From NCBI GenBank assembly GCA_965215945.1, contig CBDCFC010000014.1, forward strand, positions 124,001 to 188,000: 64,000 nt of DNA. Reading direction: 5' to 3'. Source of the stretch: JAHEKD01 sp965215945. Lineage in GTDB: Bacteria > Pseudomonadota > Gammaproteobacteria > Arenicellales > JAHEKD01. A program made the translations under genes and the position numbers. The notes under the pieces were generated by a model, which saw only the letters and a list, made by a program, of their open reading frames with translations, had not been told where the DNA came from and did no database searches. This document shows, in pieces, positions 55,564 through 63,159 of the stretch; positions within the stretch are counted from its first letter, which is position 1; every line of letters begins with the position of its first letter.

Positions 55564-56304
55564 ATGAAGATCAGATCTATTTTAGCAATTTTAACCACAG
55601 TCATGTTCTGTAGTACAGCATCGGCCGAATCGATAGTGATAAGTTCCGGCAAAGAAAAAAATCAAATGATCGAACTTTATACTTCGGAAGGTTGTAGTAG
55701 CTGTCCTCCGGCTGATAGATGGATTAGCCAATTAAAAAGCAATCCCCGTTTGTGGGACGATATTATTCCCATTGCTTTCCATGTCGATTATTGGGATGGA
55801 TTGGGCTGGAAAGATGAATTAGCAAGTCATGATTATAGTCTACGTCAACGGCTGTATCGAGAGGAAGGTGGATTAAGTCAGGTTTATACGCCGGGTTTTG
55901 TGGTCGATGGCCAGGAATGGCGCGGTTTTTTTAGGCGCAGAAATTTAACTGAGTTACAAATTGAACAAGCCGGTGAATTGCTTGCTGAAGTTGCGGATGA
56001 ATCCGTTTCAATTGAATTCAGCCCTTTGATAGAGACTGAAAGTTTATTACTGATTCATGTGGCTGTATTAGGTTTTGATATAACAAATGAGATTAAAGCT
56101 GGTGAGAATAGCGGTAAAACATTGACCCACGATTTTGCAGTATTAGGGTATGTTGTTGATCAAGTTAATACAGAAAACGGCAAATTTAATATTTCAATGG
56201 AATTACCAGTGACCAAAATTCAAGCGCAACAAATGGCGCTGGTTATTTGGGTAAGTGAGACTGATAACCAAGCCCCTCTGCAAGTTGCCGGCAGCTGGTT
56301 ATAA
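55564..56304 (+). CDS. DUF1223 periplasmic thioredoxin-fold protein
   Basis: A 246-residue exported protein. The signal peptide (MKIRSILAILTTVMFCSTASA) is followed by MIELYTSEGCSSCPPADRWI with a CxxC motif, then HVDYWDGLGWKDELAS and YTPGFVVDGQEWRG, the DUF1223 pattern. The fold is thioredoxin-like, but the role is not known. The frame is open 135 bases upstream into rlmH, and the signal peptide fixes the start at 55564. It converges on the MarR gene with a 2-base gap. Confidence 0.85.
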   Translation: MKIRSILAILTTVMFCSTASAESIVISSGKEKNQMIELYTSEGCSSCPPADRWISQLKSNPRLWDDIIPIAFHVDYWDGLGWKDELASHDYSLRQRLYREEGGLSQVYTPGFVVDGQEWRGFFRRRNLTELQIEQAGELLAEVADESVSIEFSPLIETESLLLIHVAVLGFDITNEIKAGENSGKTLTHDFAVLGYVVDQVNTENGKFNISMELPVTKIQAQQMALVIWVSETDNQAPLQVAGSWL

Positions 56305-56306
56305 GT

Positions 56307-56756
56307 TTACAGCTTTTGATCGTAACGATTCTTTACGTCGTTAAGCAGACTAACTAAGCTATTATAATTTCTGGCACCCAGCTTTTTCTTGGTCAATACC
56401 TGCCATTCCTTGACTGCGGGAATGAGCTGGTGGATTGCTTTTTTTCCATTTGCTGTCAGCTCAAGAAACAGAGAGCGCTTGTCAGCCTTATTGAGTTTGC
56501 GTTTTATTAGCTTGCGTCTACCTAATTCCTTGACGGCACGGCTTACCATGACTTTTTCCATGTAGGTTAAATCACAAACCTGTTTTGCCGTTAGTTGGCC
56601 ATGTTCGTTGAGCGTCACTAAAATCCGCCATTGCGAACGACTGAGTTTAAGTTTGTGGGTATATATTTCAGCGAAATCCTTGCTAATTAAATCCGCAGTA
56701 GTATTGAGTTCAAAAGGCAGGAACGAATCAAGCTTAAAGGGCGTAGTCTTTTTCAT
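56307..56756 (-). CDS. MarR-family transcriptional regulator
   Basis: A 149-residue winged-helix repressor. LSRSQWRILVTLNEHGQLTAKQVCDLTYMEKVMVSRAVKELGRRKLIKRKLNKADKRSLFLELTANGKKA contains the helix-turn-helix and the wing (DKRSLFLELT). It lies 23 bases downstream of ileS on the same strand and could be read from the ileS transcript. No target can be named. Confidence 0.9.
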   Translation of the reverse strand: MKKTTPFKLDSFLPFELNTTADLISKDFAEIYTHKLKLSRSQWRILVTLNEHGQLTAKQVCDLTYMEKVMVSRAVKELGRRKLIKRKLNKADKRSLFLELTANGKKAIHQLIPAVKEWQVLTKKKLGARNYNSLVSLLNDVKNRYDQKL

Positions 56757-56779
56757 GTTATATCTTTTGTCATTTTTAG

Positions 56780-59700
56780 TCAGTTATCTGATTTTACCAG
56801 TTTAATTAGCCAATTGTGTTCGTCAAGTGTTTTTTCAATTTTGTAACCTTTTGATAATTTTTGCATGTCTGTGAGTGTGTCGGATAAAGTTTCTTCTAAA
56901 ATATAGGATTTAAATTCTTCAACTGCCTGCAACACAGTTTCATCACCTTCAATTGCCAATTCAATACGATCGGAAACATCAAGGCCCGCTTGTTTGCGCG
57001 CATCTTGAATTGTACGAACTAGCTCTCTGGCTAAACCTTCGCGAATGAGTGGCTCATTGAGCTTAGTATCCAAGCCAACCAAAAAACCGTTTGATTCTGC
57101 GCAGGAATAACCTTCAGCTGATTCGGTCTCAATTAATACATCCTTATGAGAAAATTCTAAAGTTTGATCGCCCAGCTCAAGCTCAAAAGTTTTTTGTTGA
57201 GCAACACAAGCTGCAATCTCTCTACCATCGGCATCCAACAATGCTTGCTTAATAGCTGGAATTTGTTTGCCATGGAGTTTGCCGATTTTTGGCAGGTTTG
57301 GCTTGATCCTATATTGTACCAACGCCGCATCGGCTGCAATAAACTCAAGATTTTTGACGTTCAATTCTTCCAGCAGTTGAGTCTGGTGTTTTTCAGCGGC
57401 TTTTCTTGCTGATTGGCTGGGTGCTCTGAGCAACAGCCTTGCTAAAGGTTGCCGTACTTTGACTTTGCTTTGTTCACGTGCGGCCCGACCCAGATAGACG
57501 ATGCGTTGAATATGATCAAACTCATCAACAAGTTGATCATTCTTCCAGTTGGCATCAATTTGTGGCCAACCAACCAGATGAACACTTTCAGGTGCATCTT
57601 CATCGCTATTACGACTCAGGTTTTGGTAAATTTTCTCAGCTAGAAAGGGCATGAACGGGGCAATTAATTTTTGAATTGTCTGCAAGCATTCATAAAGTGT
57701 TAAATAGGCAGATTGCTTATCATCACTGGCTTTTGCCTTCCAGAAGCGTCGGCGGTTGCGGCGAATATACCAATTGCTTAATTGATCAACAAAATTTTCA
57801 ATCGCTTCACCAGCGGCTTTGGCATCATAGTTGTCCATAGCATCAGTGGCAACGGCAACGGTTTTGTGTAACAAGGCTAACGCCCAGCGATCAATTTCCG
57901 GCCTGTCTTCAACATTAACCGGTTGTTTCAGATCAATATTGTCCAGTTTGGCGTACATAATAAAAAACGCATAGGTATTCCATAATGTATTGATAAAATT
58001 GCTGGCCACATCAGCAACGATATCCACGGAAATACGTTTTTGACCTTCCGGGGCAATTCTGGCCAGGAAATACCACCTGAGTGGGTCAGCACCGACTGAA
58101 TCAAACACATCGTAAGGATTGATAATATTGCCCAGCGATTTGGACATTTTTTTACCGTGTTCATCGACGATATGGCTTAAACAAATCACATTTTTGTAGG
58201 CAACGCTGTCTGAAACTAATGATGCAATAGCGTGCAGGGTATAAAACCAGCCGCGGGTTTGATCAATGGCTTCGCAAATATAATCAGCAGGAAAATGTTG
58301 TTCGAATTCTTCTTTGTTTTCAAAAGGATAATGCCACTGTGCATAGGACATGGCACCAGAATCAAACCAGCAATCGATGACCTCTGGTACACGTTTAAAC
58401 GTTTTGCCATCTTTTTCAAAGGTGATTTCATCAATTGATGGGCGATGTAAATCAATATCTGAAATTGAACGGCCACAAAGTTCTTCTAATTGGGCTACTG
58501 AGCCTATACAAATCATCTCTCCTTCACCGTCGGTCCAAACAGGAAGGGGTGTTCCCCAAAATCGTTCTCTTGAAAGTGCCCAGTCGATGTTATTTTTCAG
58601 CCAGTTACCAAAACGACCTTGTTTAATGGTTTCGGGCACCCAATTAATCGTATTATTTAATTCAACCATACGATCTTTGATGGCTGTGGTGCGGATGTAC
58701 CAGGCGTTCTTGGCGTAATAAATGATTGGATCACCGGTGCGCCAACCGTGAGGATAGTTATGGGTATATTCTTCATTTTTGAATAAAACGCCTTTGTCTT
58801 GCATGACACCAATTAAAATCGCATCGGCATCTTTAAAAAACTTTCCGGCAACCGGTGTTACTTCTGCTTTGAAATAACCGTCAAGACCAACACCGTGAAC
58901 GATTGGAATATTATTCTCAAGCGCAATTGGCATTTCTTCAGCACCGTAAGCCGGCGCACAATGGACAATGCCTGTGCCGTCTTCAATGGTGACAAAATCG
59001 GCTGGGTAAACTCGAAAAGTAACATCGGGATTCTCATCAACCAGATAATCTAAAGGTCGCTGATACGTCTTGCCGACTAGCTCTGAGCCCTTAATTGTTT
59101 TGGTAATCTCGTTCGTTCGTTCGCCTAAGACCCGCTCGAGTAACTCTTTAGCCAGTATCACCGTTTCATTGTCTAATTTGGCGTAAACATATTCAATTTC
59201 AGGATGAACGACTAAAAACTGGTGTGCCGGGATGGTCCAGGGCGTGGTTGTCCAGGCCAGAAACGATATGGTTGGATCCTCGTGTAAGCGAAAACGAACC
59301 GTGATGGCCGGATCAACGATTTCCTTATATCCCTGAGCGAGTTCGTGTGAAGAAAGTGTGGCGCCGATACGTGGATCGTAGGGTACGACTTTGTAGCCTT
59401 GATAAATCAAACCACTATCCCAAATCTGTTTTAACAGCGACCAGACTGACTCAATATAATCATTATCAAGCGTGTAATAAGCCTGATCCAGATTGACCCA
59501 GTAGCCCATGCGTTTGGTCATCTTTTCCCATTCACCAATATAACGCATCACTGAATCACGGCAACGTTTGGTGAATTCGGCAACACCGACTTCTTCTTCA
59601 ATACGTTTTTTATCGAAAATTTTGAGTTCTTTTTCGATTTGATGTTCAACCGGCAAACCGTGTGTATCCCAGCCCGCTTTTCTAGGGGCGTGATAACCGC

Positions 59701-59926
59701 GCATGGTTTTATAACGAGGATAAATATCTTTAAATGTTCGTGCTAAAACATGATGGATACCCGGCATGCCATTCGCAGTCGGAGGGCCCTCACAAAACGA
59801 AAAGCGTGGTTTACCTTCGCTTTGTTGAATAGATTTTTCGAAAATATCATTCTCGTGCCAGAATTTGAGCATATCTTGCTCAATTTCAGGGCCGTTATAA
59901 CGACTTTCTACATCTTTAAAACTCAT
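56780..59926 (-). CDS. ileS: Isoleucyl-tRNA synthetase, long type 2 with GIHH signature
   Basis: A 1048-residue class I synthetase, about 110 residues longer than E. coli IleS (938). GPPTANGMPGIHHVLARTFKDIYPRYKTM holds the class I signature as GIHH (56-59) instead of HIGH. The editing domain (WTTTPWTIPAHQFL, GTGIVHCAPAYG), CWFDSGAMSYAQWHYP, QTRGWFYTLH and KMSKS (593-597) follow, then a long C-terminal tRNA-binding part. This matches the eukaryote-like IleRS2 class. A subset with the swapped GxHH motif is associated with strong mupirocin resistance. GGAG 8 bases before ATG is the ribosome binding site. A T-box leader lies upstream. A second ileS elsewhere in the genome is possible. Confidence 0.93.
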   Translation of the reverse strand: MSFKDVESRYNGPEIEQDMLKFWHENDIFEKSIQQSEGKPRFSFCEGPPTANGMPGIHHVLARTFKDIYPRYKTMRGYHAPRKAGWDTHGLPVEHQIEKELKIFDKKRIEEEVGVAEFTKRCRDSVMRYIGEWEKMTKRMGYWVNLDQAYYTLDNDYIESVWSLLKQIWDSGLIYQGYKVVPYDPRIGATLSSHELAQGYKEIVDPAITVRFRLHEDPTISFLAWTTTPWTIPAHQFLVVHPEIEYVYAKLDNETVILAKELLERVLGERTNEITKTIKGSELVGKTYQRPLDYLVDENPDVTFRVYPADFVTIEDGTGIVHCAPAYGAEEMPIALENNIPIVHGVGLDGYFKAEVTPVAGKFFKDADAILIGVMQDKGVLFKNEEYTHNYPHGWRTGDPIIYYAKNAWYIRTTAIKDRMVELNNTINWVPETIKQGRFGNWLKNNIDWALSRERFWGTPLPVWTDGEGEMICIGSVAQLEELCGRSISDIDLHRPSIDEITFEKDGKTFKRVPEVIDCWFDSGAMSYAQWHYPFENKEEFEQHFPADYICEAIDQTRGWFYTLHAIASLVSDSVAYKNVICLSHIVDEHGKKMSKSLGNIINPYDVFDSVGADPLRWYFLARIAPEGQKRISVDIVADVASNFINTLWNTYAFFIMYAKLDNIDLKQPVNVEDRPEIDRWALALLHKTVAVATDAMDNYDAKAAGEAIENFVDQLSNWYIRRNRRRFWKAKASDDKQSAYLTLYECLQTIQKLIAPFMPFLAEKIYQNLSRNSDEDAPESVHLVGWPQIDANWKNDQLVDEFDHIQRIVYLGRAAREQSKVKVRQPLARLLLRAPSQSARKAAEKHQTQLLEELNVKNLEFIAADAALVQYRIKPNLPKIGKLHGKQIPAIKQALLDADGREIAACVAQQKTFELELGDQTLEFSHKDVLIETESAEGYSCAESNGFLVGLDTKLNEPLIREGLARELVRTIQDARKQAGLDVSDRIELAIEGDETVLQAVEEFKSYILEETLSDTLTDMQKLSKGYKIEKTLDEHNWLIKLVKSDN

Positions 59927-59937
59927 TATGTAACTCC

Positions 59938-60226
59938 AATAAAAAACCCGGATACTGTTTTAAACAATATCCGGGGCATTTAATTCTTAAACGCGGTACC
60001 ACCCAGCTTCGTTGGTTTTTCACAAAGCCAACCTTAGCAACTGCCCTCAGTTACAATGACAGTTGTAATCCACTTTCGGGGATTAGTCGGCTGAATCTAC
60101 TTAAACATAAGTTTGTTCGGTCAGCAGCTCCAGGGTGATTTTCGGCTGGGATTGCTTCAGGGCTTGCACCATCTCCTGATCGCTTAAAACAATAGTCCAG
60201 CGTAACTGTCCCTTTCAACGCTTTAT
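59938..60226 (-). promoter_or_regulatory. T-box riboswitch controlling ileS
   Basis: Read on the minus strand, the ~290-base leader has a long 5' stem I with a GGAGATGGTGCAAGCCCTG distal part and a specifier loop reading GAAAATCACC, where AUC (60139-60137, an isoleucine codon) is followed by A. The T-box core GGGTGGTACCGCG (60004-59992) follows; its UGGU would pair with the tRNA-Ile end ACCA. The terminator stem is CCCGGATATTG / CAGTATCCGGG with a U6 run (59975-59941). Uncharged tRNA-Ile should stabilise the antiterminator and turn ileS on. This class is rare outside Gram-positive-type phyla. Confidence 0.9.
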
Positions 60227-60233
60227 TATTTCG

Positions 60234-60261
60234 ACTCTACCAAAATGAAATTAAAAGGCAA
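60234..60261 (-). promoter_or_regulatory. Probable promoter of the T-box/ileS transcript
   Basis: On the minus strand, TTGCCT (60261-60256) and TAGAGT (60239-60234) are 16 bases apart, predicting a start near 60227, just before stem I of the T-box. Confidence 0.45.
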
Positions 60262-60297
60262 GTAGAGTAAATCAACAATGCTGACTTACTCTACATT

Positions 60298-60359
60298 GCC
60301 CGGCCCTGTGCCGGGACTTGAAATGTTTTCATTGATGTCCCGGCTTTATGCTGGGGTTT
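60298..60359. repeat. REP-like palindromes upstream of the Rieske gene
   Basis: GCCCGGCCCTGTGCCGGGAC (60298-60317) and the diverged TCCCGGCTTTATGCTGGGGT (60338-60357) belong to the same palindrome family as those after spoT. The rest of the 60262-60582 gap has no gene; TCACGAA and TTCGTGA arms near 60512-60556 form another possible dyad before the Rieske gene. Confidence 0.6.
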
Positions 60360-60582
60360 GCTTGATAAAGTCGCTTTTTGTTCAATTCTCTCTATTTATT
60401 TCTCGATGTTTTGACAGATTTAACACTGTATTTCAGATATAGTCACGCCATTATTTTATAGACTTAGAGCAGTCTTGGTGAACTCAATTCATCACATTGG
60501 TGTCACGTTATGATCACGAATAACTGGAAACGTCAATATTAGCGTGTTCGTGACATAGCCAGAGAATTGACAGGAGATTAGA

Positions 60583-61731
60583 ATGTCCTCAGATATTTTA
60601 GAAAAAATTGTTCCTATCAACGATGTCAAACTTGATGAACTACGGGCCTTGCCAGCAGTTTATTACATTGATGAAGAAATATTAGCCAAGGAAAGAGAAA
60701 AGCTGTTCTTCAAAACCTGGCAATATGCCTGTCACATCAGTGAACTCGATGAGCCTGGTGCTTACGTGGCCACGGAAATTCAAAGGCAGAATGTATTTGT
60801 GGTGCGCGATGAAGACGGTGAAGTCAGAGCCTTCTACAATGTCTGTCCCCATCGTGGGCATAAGCTGGTTGAAGGAGCAGGTAAAAAAAGAGTCGTTGTC
60901 TGCCCTTATCATCAATGGAGTTATTCATTAGATGGAAATCTTAGGCATAACCGTAAAACATCCACAACCTACTCGCCCGCCTCGTCACTTATTTGTTTGA
61001 CTCCGGTTCGGGTAGACACTTTGCTTGATTTTGTTTTTTTTAATCTTGATCCACAGGCATTACCAATTGCCGAGTTTTATCCAGGTCTGGAAGAACACGT
61101 ACTTGCTGCCTGTCCAGATTTAAAATCTTATACACTCAATGCATCTGCATCGGTTATACATCCAGTTGAAGCGGCTTCGAACTGGAAGTTGCAGGTTGAT
61201 AATTTTCTAGAGTGTTATCACTGCAGCATTGGCCATAAGTCATTTTCTGATATGCTTGATGTTTGCAACCAAAAGCAGACGCTACATAAGAATTATAGTT
61301 ACGCCTTTATTCCATCATCAGGAAAAGTCGATAATTTGGCTTATCCATTGAATCCGGATTACGATGTTATGGATCTGCATTTTTGGTTTTTGTTTCCTAA
61401 TTTGGGATTAGGGCAGTTTTCAGGACCAGGAAATTTCAGTTTGTTTCAGTGGATGCCCGTTGGCCCGAATCACGCCTTTCGAGTTAGTGTTTCACTTGAA
61501 CCCAGTGAACCAACTGATCCAGGCATGATGGAACGGCGAGAGTTACGGGCTAAATGGGGCAGGGAAGTGTTACAGCCCGAAGACATTTCATTCATGGAAT
61601 CAGCTCATCTTGGTATGTCACAACGATGTTTTGAGCACGGCTGGTACATGGTCGACCCTGATAATGAAGAAATTTCTGAAATAATGGTGAGGCATTTTCA
61701 TCAAACTTATCTTGAGCATATGGAAGTTTAG
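60583..61731 (+). CDS. Rieske non-heme iron oxygenase, alpha subunit
   Basis: A 382-residue ring-hydroxylating-type oxygenase. The Rieske [2Fe-2S] site is CPHRGH (Cys88, His90) and CPYHQWSYSLDG (Cys107, His110). The mononuclear iron site is in DNFLECYHCSIGHKSF (Glu210-x2-His213-x4-His218). The family includes aromatic dioxygenases and quaternary-amine demethylases such as GbcA and choline monooxygenase; the E-C-Y-H-C pattern fits the latter group, but the substrate cannot be fixed. No beta subunit, ferredoxin or reductase is adjacent, so electron supply must come from elsewhere. ATG 60583 follows GACAGGAG. Confidence 0.88.
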   Translation: MSSDILEKIVPINDVKLDELRALPAVYYIDEEILAKEREKLFFKTWQYACHISELDEPGAYVATEIQRQNVFVVRDEDGEVRAFYNVCPHRGHKLVEGAGKKRVVVCPYHQWSYSLDGNLRHNRKTSTTYSPASSLICLTPVRVDTLLDFVFFNLDPQALPIAEFYPGLEEHVLAACPDLKSYTLNASASVIHPVEAASNWKLQVDNFLECYHCSIGHKSFSDMLDVCNQKQTLHKNYSYAFIPSSGKVDNLAYPLNPDYDVMDLHFWFLFPNLGLGQFSGPGNFSLFQWMPVGPNHAFRVSVSLEPSEPTDPGMMERRELRAKWGREVLQPEDISFMESAHLGMSQRCFEHGWYMVDPDNEEISEIMVRHFHQTYLEHMEV

Positions 61732-61802
61732 CTGTATCTATGGGGTTTGCCTGAATTAAGCTCTTTTCTTATTCAAAGAGATCTCGGTATAAACCTGTGC
61801 TG

Positions 61803-61853
61803 ACCCCGTATTCCCGGATCGAGTCCGGGACAGGCTTAGTCCATATACGGGGT
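61803..61853. repeat. Nested REP-like palindrome after the Rieske gene
   Basis: An outer stem ACCCCGTAT / ATACGGGGT encloses the inner palindrome CCCGGATCGAGTCCGGG. It is closely related to the unit at 62975-63016. Confidence 0.65.
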
Positions 61854-61877
61854 GACGGATTCAGTAACCGGGACAGG

Positions 61878-61902
61878 TAAAAAAAGCCGCGCATGTGCGC
61901 GG
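61878..61902 (-). terminator. Rho-independent terminator of the Tat-protein gene
   Basis: On the minus strand, the stem GCCGCGCA / TGCGCGGC is followed by TTTTTTT (61884-61878), 44 bases after the stop of the upstream gene. Confidence 0.85.
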
Positions 61903-61945
61903 CGATAAGTAGGATACGAGTTTTTAGTTTTATATTCGTTTAATG

Positions 61946-62419
61946 CTATACAAATTGACAATCGAAAACAGAAACCATGAGCTCGCCGCTAACGGAAGCG
62001 TCTTTTGTACTAATAGCAATTTTTTCACTGGCGATTGTCGGTACTACCGGTACTGTGCTGCGAGCTGAGTTGGGTGATACGGCTTCGGCATAAACTGGAA
62101 GGCTTTCACCGGGTTGCAGCGTATAAGGTAATTTATGTGTTTTAACATTGACGGTAACCTGTCCGTTGACTGATTGAAACGAAGAGGGATTGAATTCTGT
62201 AATCGTAATGGCTTTGTCCCCTTGATTCACGATTTCACTTTTTTGTTTTCCGTGAGTTTGACCCAACATCACGTCAACATATAAAGGTAATGGTTTTAGA
62301 CTTGGAGGGGCTTGTGTTATTAGTCCTTTACTTACTGCTTGCACGCTCATTGGTACAGCTGCTGCTGAACCGGTTACGGCAATTGTTTTTAGAACATTTC
62401 TACGATTTACGTTAGGCAT
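61946..62419 (-). CDS. Tat-exported protein of unknown function
   Basis: A 157-residue protein with a twin-arginine signal (NRRNVLKTIAVTGSAAAVP). The mature part is beta-rich and carries no cofactor motif I recognise; one Cys lies near the C-terminus (SVFDCQFV). ATG 62419 is chosen because GGAG lies 6 bases upstream; ATGs at 62425 and 62431 are alternatives. Tat export usually means folding or cofactor loading in the cytoplasm, but some cofactor-free proteins use it. It is divergent from the SRPBCC gene. Confidence 0.7.
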   Translation of the reverse strand: MPNVNRRNVLKTIAVTGSAAAVPMSVQAVSKGLITQAPPSLKPLPLYVDVMLGQTHGKQKSEIVNQGDKAITITEFNPSSFQSVNGQVTVNVKTHKLPYTLQPGESLPVYAEAVSPNSARSTVPVVPTIASEKIAISTKDASVSGELMVSVFDCQFV

Positions 62420-62557
62420 TTTCATCTCCATGAATTTAAATAAAGATTAGTATTACGGATACAGATGAAAATTAGCTGAACAACATGATTCATGATGTTA
62501 TTTTGAGCTTTTAATCCGCTCTGTTAGAATTTTTAATCCCAACAATTGAGGAATACC

Positions 62558-62965
62558 ATGTCAGAAGTTACTTTATCTACACATCTTAAGGTCAAACCAG
62601 AACAGGTTTGGGACTTAATAGGACAATTTAATGCCTTGGCAGATTGGCACCCAGCCGTTGAAAAAAGTTCATTGGAAGAAGGTGGAACAGTAAGAAAACT
62701 ATCCCTCGTTGGAGGAGGTGAAATTGTTGAAAAACTAATTCCAACGGACGAAGATCATACTTATCAATATTCAATTCTTTCCGGTCCGTTGCCAGTGATG
62801 AACTATACTTCAAAAATTCGAGTCGTTGAGGATGGAGACGGCGCCAAGGTCGAATGGTCGAGTCAGTTTGAGCCATCAGGGGCGTCAGAATCAGAGGCCG
62901 TAAATACTATCCAAGGTATTTATCAGGCAGGTTTTGACAATCTTAAGAAAATGTTTGCTGGATAG
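62558..62965 (+). CDS. SRPBCC (START-like) family protein
   Basis: A 135-residue cytoplasmic protein of the polyketide-cyclase/START-like lipid-binding superfamily. LKVKPEQVWDLIGQFNALADWHPAVEKSSLEEGGTVRKLSL, SILSGPLPVMNYTSKIRVV and the C-terminal helix FDNLKKMFAG outline the hydrophobic-cavity fold. The ligand is unknown. ATG 62558 follows GAGG at a good distance; an upstream TTG in the same frame is less likely. Confidence 0.85.
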   Translation: MSEVTLSTHLKVKPEQVWDLIGQFNALADWHPAVEKSSLEEGGTVRKLSLVGGGEIVEKLIPTDEDHTYQYSILSGPLPVMNYTSKIRVVEDGDGAKVEWSSQFEPSGASESEAVNTIQGIYQAGFDNLKKMFAG

Positions 62966-62974
62966 CCGACTTTT

Positions 62975-63016
62975 CCCCGTCTACCGGATCGAGTCCGGCA
63001 CAGGTTTATACTGGGG
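62975..63016. repeat. Nested REP-like palindrome after the SRPBCC gene
   Basis: CCCCGT and ACTGGGG arms enclose CCGGATCGAGTCCGG, followed by CACAGG. The inner part matches the unit at 61803-61853 except for single bases. Confidence 0.65.
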
Positions 63017-63144
63017 TCTCTGTCAGAAAAGCGCTGCCCAGTTGGGGAGATCCCGGGACGATGCTCGGGAAATGATTCTTTTCCTTGGTATGTTCTCTAG
63101 CAGTAATTCCTTACATTAACCCTGGCTTGAACGGTTGTAGTTAT

Positions 63145-63153
63145 TGCTATAAT
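63145..63153 (+). promoter_or_regulatory. Extended -10 promoter of cysS, predicting a leaderless mRNA
   Basis: TGCTATAAT is an extended -10 with a perfect TATAAT, six bases before the cysS ATG. TTGAAC lies 15 bases upstream. The predicted start falls on the A of the ATG itself. Confidence 0.6.
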
Positions 63154-63159
63154 CGTGAC

